Source: Ciona intestinalis
Taxonomy: Eukaryota; Chordata; Ascidiacea; Phlebobranchia; Cionidae
Direction of reading: 5' to 3'
Length of the DNA stretch: 64,000 nucleotides
NCBI RefSeq assembly: GCF_000224145.3
Contig: NC_020168.2
Location: 1,501,610-1,565,609 of the forward strand
The translations under genes were made by a program, and so were the position numbers. The notes under the pieces were generated by a model. The model was not told the DNA's origin and did not search any database. It worked only from the letters and a program-made list of their open reading frames with translations. This document shows positions 39,301 through 54,300 of the stretch, piece by piece. Within the stretch, counting starts at the first letter, position 1, and each line of letters starts with the position of its first letter.

Positions 39301-42300
39301 GAAATTATAGTATTTTTAGTTATAGGAAGGTTAAAAAAAATATAAAAAAACAATAATTGTTTATTGAAACTTCTGTTTCTTTCTTGTATCCAAAAATTCT
39401 AGAAATTATTTCACAACATGTAACACAACAGTATACTTCTTTGCTGAGCTGAATCTACAATTCCAATTTCCAGGTGGTATCTACCAAGCTAGCCTATAAC
39501 GTTATGATTGCCACATGGCTATTGCCAGATTTGTGTAACACACAACTTTGATTTAAGCAAACTATCATACCTTGATTATCAGTTTTTTTAGTAGAAGCAT
39601 CACTTGATTTTTGAAGTTGGTTTTGTTTCTTAATGATGCTCTGTAGCTCCTTCTGGTGATTGATCATCATTAACTTTTGTTCTTCTTTAAAATTATTGAT
39701 CAGTTGAATAATGTCATCCTGAAAAGAAGCACAACATGAACAGTGATACCAGAGTAAAAACGTATATGCAACCCTTGTGTGCAAAAATACAAGCACTACT
39801 AGAATAAAAAAAATATATAATAAAAAGTTTTTAAAGACTTTTAGACGTTTTAGTAAACAATAAAACGACCACGTAAAATAATTCTTTGTAGTGTACAACA
39901 TAAATTTAAATATTTTTAATTTAATTTTATATTTGGAATCAAAGTTTACATTGTGGGAGGGTTGGGGTGATTGGGTGGGTTGGTGATCCGGTTCAACTGG
40001 TTGAATCTGGTGAGGAATTGCTCGATCCATCGGTTCTACTGGTGGCCAATTATCAACGGAACCACTTGCTGCTGCTGGTGGTGAACTAAATATTTAAATA
40101 TTAGGAATCTGACGGGCATTGCTCCAACAGTGCCTTGCCACACAAGGACACAAGTTAAATGTATTAGGCAAAAGTGAGTCTAGGCAAAAGTGTTGAACCA
40201 AACAAGTATTTTATAAGTGTTAGTTATTGCCTATTGATTTAAGACCATTTTTTTACGTTTGCTATGCTCACATAAAGTACACAAAATTGCAATGGGAAAA
40301 CAGATAATTACAAAAATTCATAAGTTTACTTTCAGTTGGTGGAAAGATCGAAACTTGGTTTTGATCACAACACAGCTCTGTATTAGTTTATTTTTGTCAA
40401 ATTCAACCAAAATCCTAACTTTAAAAAAAAAACATTCTCTGATGATATCATGCAAAATAAGCTTATACAACTTTTTTCATAGCAAAATATATTATTATTA
40501 TACATTGTTTTAACTAGTTCAAACACCTGTGTTTCTAAGAGCATTACATGACCGACAGCAGGTCAATTTGAACAATTGGCAAAAACTAATCTCGTCTCAA
40601 AAAGGATAAAGCTCTTGATTTTATTCATCAAATAATTGAAGAGATTATTTCACGAAGTTTAAAAATTCTTGATATTTTTGCCACAAAGAGTAGTTTCCCA
40701 TTTCCGTTTTTCTGTTTCCCACAAACACAATTGCTAAAGCCATACCAGCACATTAAACAACCAAACCTACCCGACTACAACTGGGCGGGACATTGTGACG
40801 TCTGGTGCTTTGGGCCACTGGGTGCTCGTCACTGGTCGCAGCATTTGAGAAAATGGTTCAGATATAGAAGGTACCATTACTGCTGCACCTTTGAATATGT
40901 GTAATGTTAAGTGAAACAGTAATTGGATATAAAAATAAGAAATTGTATGGACACAACATGTGTGTGTATATACTATACTGTGTATATTTTTCGCTTTGTT
41001 CACATTTTTATCTCGACACACAGTACGAACAATAAAAATATTTAATCTATGAATATAAAACAACTAAAAGTATGTAGTAATTACTGGAGTCTGAGTAACT
41101 TCTGCTAAGGACAGTAGATAAAGACTTGGGGATGACCACAGCTGATGAAGGATCTGGGGCTTTTGCTCCTTCTCCATCCTGAGTTGAGGTGGAGGAGATG
41201 AGGTCTGGAGATTTTACTGATCTTGGAGGAAAATTAACTTCCGGAGCAGCAGAGGGTGAAGAAGATGCACGAGGGAGCACAGGTGATGATGAAGGAATGG
41301 ATGAATTCTCTACATCCGGAGGTTTTTCACTTGCAACACTGGATGAACTAATCATGAGATTCGTCAATGAACCTCTTGCCCCACCTAGTGAGAAGAGTGT
41401 GGTTTATAGATAATAGCAAACTCATAATAGGTTGCGTACTGTGCTTTTACTGGTAAAAATTACTTCTATGTTTGTTAGGTTGAATATTTTTTAATTCTTT
41501 TTATATTTACTAAAAAAATTCAGAGAAAAGAAAAGTTTTGCATGGAATAATTAATTTCAACTTTTATATAAAAGAAGTTAAATATCAAATTACCAATAAG
41601 GAAGTTGTTAAGTTGTTGATCACACACAGGGTGGTTGCTGAATGGGGTGACTGTTGTAAAACTGCTGTTGGCTGAATCTCCAACTGTCCCTGGCTGATAT
41701 TATAAAGCAGTTGTAATGTATCACATAATGTTTCTTATAGACTTTTTTATCCAATTATCAAATTTAATTCTTGCACTTTCGGGGGATATTGACTTTAATA
41801 CAGTAAATTTTTTCTGTTAAATGCATCAATTGGTTTCCAATATTTCCTACACTTTTAAATGTTATTTATTATAATATTTAATTATATAAAATTAATAATC
41901 TCTGATGCTGAGCGTTTAAAAAAGATGAAATTTCTTTCTTACACTTTTAAATGAACTGATGAAAGCATCGGGTGTGAGAAGAACAGGTTGGTTGTTTGAA
42001 TGAGTTATATCCGGTGATGCTTTCATTGCTCCTTCCTCATCATCTACAACAATTTCAACTTTCTCATCATCTTCTAAGGAGTTATCATCAATTTGGAAAA
42101 TTTCATGATGTTCAACTACATCTGGCGACATCTGATGTTCTGAATCAGTCATGATTTTCTCTTGTGTAGACTCCACAAACTTTGCCAGAGCAGCATCCCC
42201 CCCTGCCATGAAATCCCCATCATCGATGCTCTTACCAACCTCCCCACCACAATGGGAAAAATTTTCCTCCATGCTGCTCAAGCTGACAATATCCTCTGAG

Positions 42301-45300
42301 AAAAACAAAGTTTAAAAAATCAAATGTCCAAAGAATCGTGGGTGCGATAAATTTCAATCAGCATGTAACTCGTTGCTACCAGGTACAGTAGGGCAAATAG
42401 ATAATTTTAAATAAGGTATAGTTCTAAAAAAGTTTAGGCTACAACCCAATTTTCTTTCTACTGTAAACTCCCCCAAATTACTCAGTAAGTTTTAATTCAC
42501 CACTTTCACTCGTCCGCAATAACAACGTACATCTATGCAACGTGCGATGAAGTAACTCTTTATAAAAAGCTTTACTAAGACAAGCACAATCTCTGTTACA
42601 ACAGAAAAGGAATTTACACGTTGATTATTTTCGTATTAAATATTTGCCGCACAGGAACTTCTTAAATAACTAAACAGTTAATATTGCAATGGAAGCCTGG
42701 TACAGGTTTGACTAATTTTTCTTTAATATTCACAAGATTACATTGCATAAAATATTTTTACCCAAAGTATAGTTATATAAACCATAGTGCATATTACTGT
42801 TGCCTAATTAGCAAATAACAAGTAATTAACAACTTATTTTCGTTTTGTTTAAAAGCGCTAAACCGAAAATGTACGTTAAACCATAATTAGTCAATTGCAC
42901 TCGATTAATTATTTCTTTCTAAGCATAGTTATGTAAACAATGGTGTATAAAATCAATTAATTATCAAGTAATTAATTAAATTTATAATGCTTGCAAGCAA
43001 AGTAAATTTCAACACGTCAGACATTAGTAACTCAGTAATTGCTATTTTTTGGCTTTGTTTGCGTAACAGTGAAGATAAAGAATAAGCAGAGCAATAACTT
43101 TCCCAATCTATTATTAAGAGAAAATAATTACAAAATATTTCTTTCAAATGACAGGCATCAAACTCAGGACATTATAATCAAGTCCTGTTCGCTTAAATAG
43201 TTAGGCCACCAATTCCAATCATCGATCTGTCAAAACAACGTTTCATAACAAACCAAATGTCTACAATCACGTATTATACCAAATTCCTTGCTTAAGTTGC
43301 CGGGGTCAAAATAACTAATCAACTTTTTCATTAATTCATGCTTATCGGCGAATTTGTTCACTCTTTTGCAATTTACTGGCCTTGCAGTCTGGCTGGGGAG
43401 ACGAGTTTGTCAGCGACAGGTGGACAAGATAATATAGATTACAATTTTTGAACTTCTCCTTTGGAATAAAATTACACTATTTTTTGCCAGACACGCAATT
43501 CCAATATTAAATTTGTGTTGATGAATGTCATGCAACCGAAGGATATAATGATTTGTTTTAGCAGAAACAGGATACAACATTTCAGATATTAAATAACCGT
43601 CACATAATTTGAAATGAAACATGACATTTTAAACTGTTTTGAATAGTTCATTATTAAATTAATATAGAAGTGTCTGTACACCCAATGGGTAATCTTAAAT
43701 ACGCTATTCCATATACCAATACCAACAACCACAAAAATATTATTTAAAAATCATGTCATAAAATAAGATCAGAATCCCATTTGTATCACTAAATACAATT
43801 GATTAATTATGGTTTTTGATCTTGACAACACCTTATATAAAAGACAGCTTACTTAAATCTTCTGATATTGTGTTGTAAGTGCTTAAGCTTCTGGGGTTTT
43901 CGTCGATGTCCGAGTCGTCGTTTGAAATAAATCGGACGTCAAGTGATTGCAAACTCCTATAAAATTTGTAAACTTTTTATAATATTAAATATATATTAAA
44001 CAGATTGTAGCAAATTTAATTACACAAAAAAAATATAATAAAAAAAAAAGATTTTAAAAATACAAGCTACCTTTATATATAATGTTTTAGAAATGGCTTT
44101 AGATTAGTGAAGTACCGAAGTTTCGGTTTGCCCAATTTATTCAGCCGAATCAGCGATTTTGACAAAGACGATTCGGCAAAAACCGAATCTTTTTCACATT
44201 CAAAAAAAAATTATTTTCGAACGTAAACTGCGTTGTACCTTGCAAACTGTCTAACGAAACTAAATGTTAACGCCCAAAGTAATTGTATATTGCGTACTAC
44301 TACATTGAATGACGTTATAACACGTCACAATCGTTATTGTGATGCGTCCCATTATCGTTAGGTATTGCGTGATTTTTTAACTCGCTACGATCGTGCAAGT
44401 AAAGGCGCGGTCTTTACTTGCACAATACCGCGCCTGCAAGGTACCGATGTTTTATTTTACATTTTATAGTAAACAGACGTATTTATTTGGGAAAATGTGG
44501 CTAAAGCGCTGGAACATTAAAATGATTGTCGATAGAACGGGCGCTTGGTATTTGTGGAATTTTATACTGTCACTGCCATGTTCTTGAGCTGGCTAGAGAT
44601 AAAAACTAAATACAAAGTATTTTTACATAAAGGTATTTAAAATACACTAAATGACCATGATCATAAACTTTGTACTTTACCCTTTCGTGGATGATGCGGA
44701 CATATTTAAGCTCGACATTTAGGGAAAAGAAACACGGCGGGAAATTTCCATACAAAACATTTAAACTTTATTTTAATTTTTAACAAATAAATCAGTGAAT
44801 AACGAAAATCAGTTAGCAACGAAACTGGAGTATTTTTAACGCCAGGAATAATACTTGGAGTTTCATTTAACCTTTGTCACATCAAAGCGCTTCGCATTGC
44901 TGTGTATAAACAAGAGCTTTTCAGCATTCCGTGGTAACAGTCTGTTACGTTTATCCTCGTAAACCGTGCCTGCCTCGGTGAACATTCTTTCGCTATACAC
45001 TGATGATGCAGGGGCACAAAGATATTTTTTGCAACTAAAAGAAGAAGAGGAAATGTTGCTGCATTACTTTGCCACCAAGTGTGAGGATCGTCTGTTCTTT
45101 GTATAACAGGTAAGGTTAGGTACGATCCAAGTTCGGAAGTGATTTTAGTGAGCTGGGTTTGTGTCGGGCTCTGAGGTAAACATTCGGCACCTTCGCCCTC
45201 AAGGACAATTTCAGTGAAACACGACCAAATGTCCGTGTTGGTTTTAGATGAATTTGAAGTGCTTGGACTTCCTTCAACCGATGAATGTTCTGTCTGGTTT

Positions 45301-48300
45301 CCAGAATCGCCGACACTGTTTAGAATTTGAGCCTCTTCAATCAGTAGAATCTTTGTACTTCTTCTTGTTTCTTCTTCCAAAAATGCAGTTTTAAATCTGG
45401 GATCGATTAGACTGGAAATCAGCATATTTTTATCTTTTAAGATTGATGCGTTTCCGCCCCTAAATCTTTTTTTTACCGCGTGCAACAACTGTTCTTTTGT
45501 GGTTTGCACACCAGAATCTTGCCCTGGTTTTGACAAATAACGTTGCAGTGAAATTACAGTGGGAATTACTTCCGACAGTAAAGCAACATCGCGGCTCATT
45601 GATTTGGTTATCTGTTCAAATGGGCGAAGAAGGTGAACAACATTTTCCGCAATTTTCCAGCCGTTTGAACTCAAGGAGTCCAAGCCACTGTCCGATGTGT
45701 AAACCTGGACAGCTCGTTTAATATCCACCAGTCTGCTTAGCATGTAATACGTGGAGTTCCACCTGGTTGACACGTCTTGTACGGGCAACAATTTTGGAAT
45801 ACACAAGTCTTCTTCTATACCCCTTAGGGTGGTACTTGCGATAGAAGAATGTTCAAAATGTCCAACGATCTTGCGGGAGCGTGAAATCGTATCTTTTACT
45901 GCTCGTTGAGCAAATATGGAGTCGCCTTAACACAATTGTAACTTGTGTATAAAACACTGTGTGGACAAAATTTCTGCTAATCTAGAGCCCAGTGCAATAT
46001 TCGCTGCGCCATCACGAATAAGCATGTGGATTTTTTCCCTTTCAATATCCCATTCGTTCAACAGTTCGTTAAACATTGACTTTGTGTTTTCACCCGTGTG
46101 TCTTTTAGGGAAGTGTCTCACATTTAAAGAAGCGCATTTAAGTTCGAATGGCGGTGCAATCCAGTGTCCACTAAGGCTAATAAATGATTCTTGATTGTTC
46201 GGTGCAGTCCAAATGTCTGAAGTTAAACAGATGTGACTGGCCTGCTGCACTTTGTCTTTTATTTTGTTTCTTAGGTCCGCGAAAGTTTTTGGAACGATGT
46301 TTTCTGTAATATATTTCCGCGATGGTAGATGGTATTGTGGCTGAATGTGCGCCAACAACGAAGTAAACCCTTCGTCTTCCACAATGGAGAACGGTTGATT
46401 GTCAAGAGCAATCATGTAAGCAATCTTTGACGTAATTACTTGAGCTTTCGGATTGTTGATATCCCATATCTTGTTCCCGCATAGTTTCTCTACAATTGAT
46501 TTGTTTTTGGACATTGATTGATTAACTTCTTGATTTTGTTTTTTTTCTGTTTTGGTACTTTCCATGATGATGACGATTTAAGTGATTTATGAGCGACGTG
46601 GTAGTCCATGTTCTCGCACCAGCTGCTTTACTGCCTCTCTAAACATTAGCACGTTTTCTTTTTTTTTCTTTTCCACACATAATTTGCACACAGCTACTGA
46701 AGTATCTTCAGTGTCCACGTCAAAAAATTCCCAAACTATTGACATCTTATCTTGCTTAATCAACCAAATAATACACTTGCTGTCTCGTATTAAATATACA
46801 CGCACTGCCTCTTATATAAAATGTTGATATTACGCAACAAAGGGAAATGTCTGGTTTACGATTGTTACGTTAGTAGCGTAACAATACTACTGTTGCAAAC
46901 ATATTTGTTTGTGATGAGGTTTGTGTTTGTGGATCCATTAGGCTGTTTTGGTAAATATTACCTTTTCGTGGCTTTTCCGGTGTCGTCTGATATTAAAACA
47001 CACGTATATAACTTTTATAATCAAGCCTATACGTAGCAGCACTACAGTCACGTAACAACGCAATATTCGTGTTTAGTTTAAACGAATTCAACCCGACACA
47101 AGTCGTTACGGGTGGGTCTTGGTGACGTCACTAATGATTCGGTTGATTCGGCCGAATTTATTCGGCAAAACGACCGAATATTCGGTTTCGGCCGAATCGT
47201 TTTTTGAAAGATTCGGTACATCACTACTTTAGATTAACCCTCTGTGAGGAAAAAAACAACCTTCTTTCTTTATAAATTTAATTTAGGAAAGTAATAAATT
47301 GCCGCGTATAAAATACTGATGACCGGTGTTTCCGTGTATGAAAAGTGAAAAATGGTAAAACTTTTTCTTATTCTAATATTGGATATATAATCTTTAAACA
47401 ATTATAAATATTACATGAATTCTACATCTTGCAGCACTGCAATTTGTACCTGTATGTTATTAAGGACACAAAATGGTGGTCAATTTGACTTTTACATAAC
47501 AAAGGATTGTTCTACTTGGATTTTCAATGGCTTTGTATCAATATAGAATACAATATAATTACACAGTGCATAAGATACTTATTATAAAGAATCCACTACT
47601 GACCTGGTTTGTATTGTTATGAGTTTAATCAACACTCCATCCAGTTTGTTGCTGACATCTCCCTCTGACTTGCTATCACCTGCATGTAATAAAAATCATC
47701 AGCATTATATCATTGTGATTTGAATACAAAAGGATTTCCTAAGGAACCACTTTTTAATTTCTTTTATATGTGATTTTTTGTTTTGTTTTTTAATAAATTG
47801 ATACATTTTACCCGATTTTGATCTGATCCTACCATCCTCATCATCATCATCTTCATCTTCATGTTGATCCTCATCTTCTGATCCACTCAACTCCTGATCC
47901 TTATTATGGTCATCATGCGAACTGTCGACCAGCGCCTTGAATTTACATGGTCGTGCATCAACAAAGGCAATGCTGAGTAATGGTGACGTAAGTTGGAAAT
48001 GTGCGATAGATGAAAGTTGAGCTGTCCCATCTTTGATGTTAGTCTTACATTGCATCACATACAAAATCTGTAAGATAATTTCTGTATGCAGAAATCCTGT
48101 TTATCATTTTAAAATTAAAGAAAAATCTAAGATGCGAATTTTTTCATTTACAAAAAAGACATATATTATATGGTACAAACAATTAACAACGGTCTATATA
48201 TATATAAAGTATAGAAAAACCTGATTGAACTCATTGAAAGTACAGAAATAACAAAAAAGCTTAGAAACGATTCACCATAATTTCCTTCAATTCGTTGATG

Positions 48301-51300
48301 GCACAAGAACTATATTTAGGGAGGGTCATTGTTGGATGGAGAAAATGGAAAAAAACAAGAATATCTGGAAAAAATGTTTATTCTTCTTTAAACAATGACC
48401 CTGCATACATACAGTTCTTGTGGCATCAACGAATTGAAGGAAATTCTGGTGAATCATTTCTAAGCTCTTTTGTTATTTCTGTACTTTCGATAAGTTTAAT
48501 CAGCTAATTTAGTTTTAACAAACCAAAATACACATTGTGTCTTTTCTTGAGCAAGATTAATTTAACATATTTTTATTTATTAAACACATGAAACTTAAAT
48601 CTAAAACACAAAACTTTAGTATAGAAAAATAGAAAAATTGGAATAAAAAAAACCTTGTGTTGATATATATTGATAAATGGCTTAATTACCAAATTGAAAT
48701 TGTAACAGTACTTTATAAACACACTTTATAATTATAACTATAAACAAAACATTTAATTTATCATATCAACTCTCACCTTCCTGTGTACATCAGATAGAAC
48801 AAGAAAGTCAGCAGAAAGATACAACACAAGGTTTAGTTCAGGTACAGCATGTGCGGGGGTGGATGGAAAAAAATCAACAACCTTTGTAAAACATTTCATT
48901 AAAAACTCATGCGAACATATAAATGTCGTAACAAATTGTGTAATAAACCTAATATCATGTATTTTTTTAAGAATATTGTTTGTAACTTTGGCCCAAAATA
49001 ACAAGGTTCGCACAAGCAACTTTGTTTAGCCATTTTTAACAAGATTTCAGTGAAAAATCAACTTTTAACACATGCTGCCATACGGTTATAAGTGACAGAA
49101 TTGTTTTTTTGGCCGTCACGAATAAAAAACTTTCAGTTGGGTTTGACATTATTAAAAATCTACACAGGATGTCTCCAAATGATGCCGTACGATACAGTTA
49201 AAAAACCGGGGCCACAGTTTTCATAAAGAGCCCAGGCCCACGGTTATCAGTTTTTGCATAAGAACAAAGTTTTATGTCTATTCATGTTAAATGAACAGCT
49301 AGTTTGTAAAATTTTTTAAAAGTTGTGAACGTTTAAAAAATCAAATTTTAAGATTGTAAAAAACGTTACTCACGGGCAATGTGCGCCACAATGCAATATT
49401 TCGTTTATGGGAAAAACCCGCCCATCTGCGGCTTATCATTTATTGGTGTAGTTTTTAATAGGTAAGCAAGTCAAAACGTTTTTTAAAGTAATAACAGTTC
49501 TTTGAATGGCTTCAGCGACTGATTGGCAGCTATTTTCCACAGATCAGTGTCTAATAACCACACGAATTAACTTACTAAGCTTAGTGGAGAATCAGTTTTA
49601 TTGTCTTTTCAGGCTTTGAATTTTAAATTCTGTTTGTTTTTCCCCACAGACATGGTGTAAGGCTATATTTATACCTGTATTTAAAGTTACCATATAAAGT
49701 TTACCATAAGCCGAGTAATCATGCCTGATTAGTGCTGTGTTTAAAATAGCAAGACAAGAATGAATTTAAAGCATATATATATGTTTTTGTTTTCATAATA
49801 GTGAAATACACTTACAAACAATTTAAAAAAACATTAACTTTAAAATAGAATTACGCCAAGGCCTCTGCATATTTCTTAATTTAAAACAACCAAAAAACAC
49901 TATGTCGACGGTACACTCTGTTATGCTGCAACCAAAAATTTATTTGAATTTACGCCATAGTGACCGCGAGTGACGCAACAATGGGCAAATTTTTTAGCGA
50001 TTTTTAAAATGTTTTTTTTTGGCTTAACATAGTGTTTTTTTCACAAAAAAATCTACAAGTAGAATTTATTAACTGCATATTTTCATTTATAACCAACTTG
50101 TATGAGCGTGGTCCATACTCTTTAACCTTTGGCCAGCACCAGCTGATTGACAGGTTTTTATATCAGTATGCAGAGAATGCTACAGTAGAATATTACCAAC
50201 AAAACATCATGTTTTGAACTCTGCAAGGCTGTTTTAGCCTTGAAAACTGTATTGGGACAGGTATATTGTACAAAATGTATAAAAAAGGCTCCCTGTGTTT
50301 TTTTAGTTTGATACTTCCCGGTAAGTACTTAAACTGGTATGTTGCATCTGGTTTAGAATTGACATATAAAAGGTTTTAGAAACTTTTTTCATGATGCAGG
50401 TAATTTTAGAAATCCTACTTTAAAAGAATGGCCTTTTACATACCAATCAATTTATTATCATGTCATCAATTTTATAATGAAGTCATTAAATATAAAAATA
50501 CGTAAAAGATAATTTCATACTGTACAAACTTCCTAAAGAACGTTTTGGTCTAGCAGCTATGCTTTTTACGCAAAATTTAATTAAGTGAGACCTGGTTTAA
50601 AATATAAAAAATCATTCAAAGGGTTAAATGTCTTTTTCAAATATTCAGATTAAATATTGGACGTTAGATATTCAATTCATTGAATCCGAACAGTTTAGAT
50701 ATAGATATTTTAAAATTATAAAAAATGTTGTGCCGACTTAAAAAATAATATCAGTTGCTTAACTTTCTTCATTTTTAATATTTTTTGCTCATTTTTAATG
50801 TGCAATAATATAGAGCAAGCTTTTGAAGTGTATATAGTGGAATAGATGTAGAGAACAGATATAGTTCAGATTTAAATTAAAAAATCTTTCACCTGCAAAC
50901 AATTCCAAGTGACTGTGCACCAAATTTTAAGTTCATTGTTTCGTTCGCAACCGGTTAAAAGAAATCTCCAGAAAATGCTGTGGGACAAACATACTTTAAA
51001 AACTGCAGGATACCAACTTTTTGAGGTAAAAAAATATAATTTATGTTATGTATCTCTCAGCCAACTTATTAAATCAGACATAAAACAGAAATTGACAGTC
51101 ATTTTGAATTTTGTACAGTTATAATAGAATCACCTGTTTTCAGGCTGTTTCTTATTATCACAAAACTTCACACAAGATACTGGCTTTCCATCATGAGGTT
51201 TCCATTGGTGAAGACATCTGTGTAAAAATAAATTTAAAATTCATCCATTAAGTTCTGGTTATAACCAATGGGATTTCTTAGATTGTTAAATTTTGTTTTA

Positions 51301-54300
51301 ATTTATAAAAAGCATGGGTTGGAGGGGAGTCAAAATTTACCCAATTTTTGTGCGGTTGGAATAAGCATGAACAGATTTTGCCAAGGTTAACTGTTTTATA
51401 AAAAGTATTTATGTAAGAATGACATTAAAAACTCATCTTGGGCAGTCGTTATAAGCTAGATATAGTTGGGCCAGCATAGGTTGCTTACGTGGGTGGCTGT
51501 GGTTCTTCTATTTGAACTTGCCAGAACTTGACAAACCCATCAGTGCTTGCTGCAGCCAACACATTGCCAATTGGTGACAATTCACAATCACTGATATCCT
51601 ATAATGAATGAACCAGAAAGATCAAAAATTGACACACGCGACACTTTGTATAATACCACAGCTTATGTTACCACAAACATAAGCAACTTAACAATACACA
51701 AGTTTTTTACAAATTTAGCTCATACTACTTTTAGAACCAACATTCACTTTCATGTCTGGGTCATTACAGTGACAACCCTTAAGAGAAAAAGCTGTATACA
51801 ATTTTAGATTAAAATTATGTCTGACAGGAACAGATTGTACATTAGTTTTAATCTTATATTCCAACATTTTAAAAAGATATCACTAAAAAAGTGGAACTCA
51901 CTGATTTTGTATTACTAATTATATGCTACAACACTAAATAAAGTTACTCACTGCATCGGATTCGCCAGTAACAGATACATAAGCATGAGATAAATCCAAC
52001 CTCGTGGCCCCATTTTCTGGCAAAGCATCGGCCACAGCAAACGCAATATCCAAATCCCATACTTCGGCCTGTTAGAATAGCTTTGTATTGTTAAAGAATT
52101 TTAAAGGCAATATTATTTTAAAACAGCAAGTTTGGGTAAAGGAGCCCCATTTAAAACTAAAGATTAGAAACTTAAATTTTAAAATCATTATGAATTTGAA
52201 TGTGAAAAAACTTAATGATAGATTAGAACAATGAAATAAAGTTACAAGGAGCAATCACCACTTTTGAATACACAAGAACCAGAATTTTGGGAGGGGAGGA
52301 CTCTGTGGTCTCTGCTTTTGAACCGTATGATGATTCTTCCTCCTCATCTCGCTGGATGTAAGGAATCCACATCACTCGATGATTCTGAGATGCCTCACAC
52401 ATCCCAGGAGTGGCTGTGAGATGAATTCTTTTCTTTTCACTTTAAAAACATAAACAATTACTTTTACTAAAGATAAAGCCTCCATATCAGTGGTTTGCAA
52501 AGGGTTGAAAAACAGGTTGCGCCAAGGTGATTCAAATCTATCAAGGCCAGATTTTGTCTTTTCAAGTGTTTGGTTTACGTTTGCCTTTGTAGTTTAGCCC
52601 GATATTTATTGCTTACCATGTTTTGTTCTTAGCCAGGTACACTGTTTGTTACGAAGTAGTAGGAATATACATGTAAATTTATTGCATCTACATCATAATA
52701 GCGATTGTTTGACCTGGCAATTAACTAAGACATAATAGCAATTTACACATTGATTATTTGCGTTATAATAGAATTGACACGTAATCATTAGGCAGGAAGG
52801 AGGTTTAAAACAGGCATAAATGACAAAGAGACACATGTGTCGTATTTTAGCTTTTACGTCCGTTATATTTTGTCTTCAAGTGGGTCATATTTTAGCCTTT
52901 TTTTCAAGACTACAATAGAAGATCCACTCAAATAATTGAAATGGTCCGGATCGCGATCTGCCTTTTGAACATCACTGGTCTGCGTTATACATAGCCAAAA
53001 AATAGTATGGAATGCATCGTTTAAAATGGATTTTTTCGACGTTTGAGGCTTGGGTAGATGGGTCGTGAGATTCATAAACTCGAATTTGGGTCGAGCAAAA
53101 AAAACTTTGGGAACCACTGCCCTATGTACTATACAATACATCTATATATATATTGAAAAGAATATATACATATTGTAATTTTGTATACAATATATGTAAA
53201 TATATTGTATTACACATATACATTATGTATTATTCTGTTAGGATTGGTGTTCATAATAACTTCAAACAAAAAATTTTACCCGTCAAAAAGTTGTTCTGGC
53301 ATAAGAAACATCAAATTATATTTTTCAACAAACATTTCATTTTGCCATCAAGATTACTTGAAAAATTTAGTTTTAAATTAAAACTCACACAAGATGTCCA
53401 TCTTCCTGTTCTAAGCTCCACACAATGAGGTTTCCAACACTATCCACTGCAGCTAAGATATTACACCCTGTGTGTGGTGCGAACCCAACATCACACACTG
53501 CTCCAGTGAAACCTTTCAACAGAACTCGATCCGAAGAATTGTTTCGATTGATGACACGAACCGAATAGCCATTGCGGCCTGAAAGGAATAAAATAAACAC
53601 TTTGAGTGCTTGAAGCTTGACTGGGTATTATTGTAGTACTTTTAAATAATATTGTAGTGAAAATGGGAAAAGGAAATGTAATTGGTGATAACTAGGGAAG
53701 TCCCAAAGTCTTAAAAGCTAGCCTAAAACCCTTCCCTTTTGGTTTGGGCTTTAAAGGTTTTTTTTAAAGCTGGGCACGAGCGCTGCTATTTGGAAAAAAA
53801 GCATGCTGACTAGTCTTGTTTTTTTTTCTTTGCTTTAATTCTATGTATCAATAGCAAGTGACCCTGGCGTTTAGCCCAATTTTTAGCAAAGTTTCCAATG
53901 TTAAAACAGAAGATGCTCGCATGTTCGCATGGAGCACCCATCCTAACTCTTTTTAAATCAAAAGAAAGCTTTGTGAGCACGACCCGTTGTGTTAGCAGAG
54001 AGCCACAGTCCTTGCTTAAACTCGTTAAATAGCTTACTTTAAAATATAGTAGCTTGAAAACGGTGCCGTCTTTTATTTTGCGGAAGTTTAAGCCTCAAGC
54101 ACCCGCAAACTGTGTAGGTAAGGACTTGGAAGTTAGTTCAAAAAAATTTAGGCCGTGGGGGACGAAAGTGTTGTGCTTGCACAGCACCACGAAAGTAAAG
54201 CCCCTAAATTTTTTCCAAGTGTTTTGGCCAAGACCCGTTTTCTGTCTCAACTCTTGACCTCACAATTTCATCCACAGACTTGATTTCAAGCCATTCACGT

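Larger units (their letters stand above)
44105..47226. mobile_element. full-length hAT transposon, 3122 bp, 8-bp target duplication
   Basis: The terminal inverted repeats tagtgaagtaccgaa (44105-44119) and ttcggtacatcacta (47212-47226) differ at one base. The 8-bp host sequence ctttagat is repeated perfectly at 44097-44104 and 47227-47234. Subterminal regions are rich in ttcggc/gccgaa repeats, as expected for transposase binding sites in this superfamily. The element sits in the EDC4 intron between exons 47604-47679 and 43853-43956 and its transposase is on the same (minus) strand as EDC4. The intact target duplication suggests a fairly recent insertion, although the coding region is broken. 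Confidence 0.93.

Noticed and set aside
39494..40030. 178-codon minus-strand open frame taken as one gene
   Set aside because: It joins two EDC4 exons through an intron that happens to stay open; splice sites at 39950 and 39718 and EDC4 similarity define the real exons.
48295..48507. 70-codon plus-strand open frame
   Set aside because: It lies in the foldback hairpin and is explained by the repeat.
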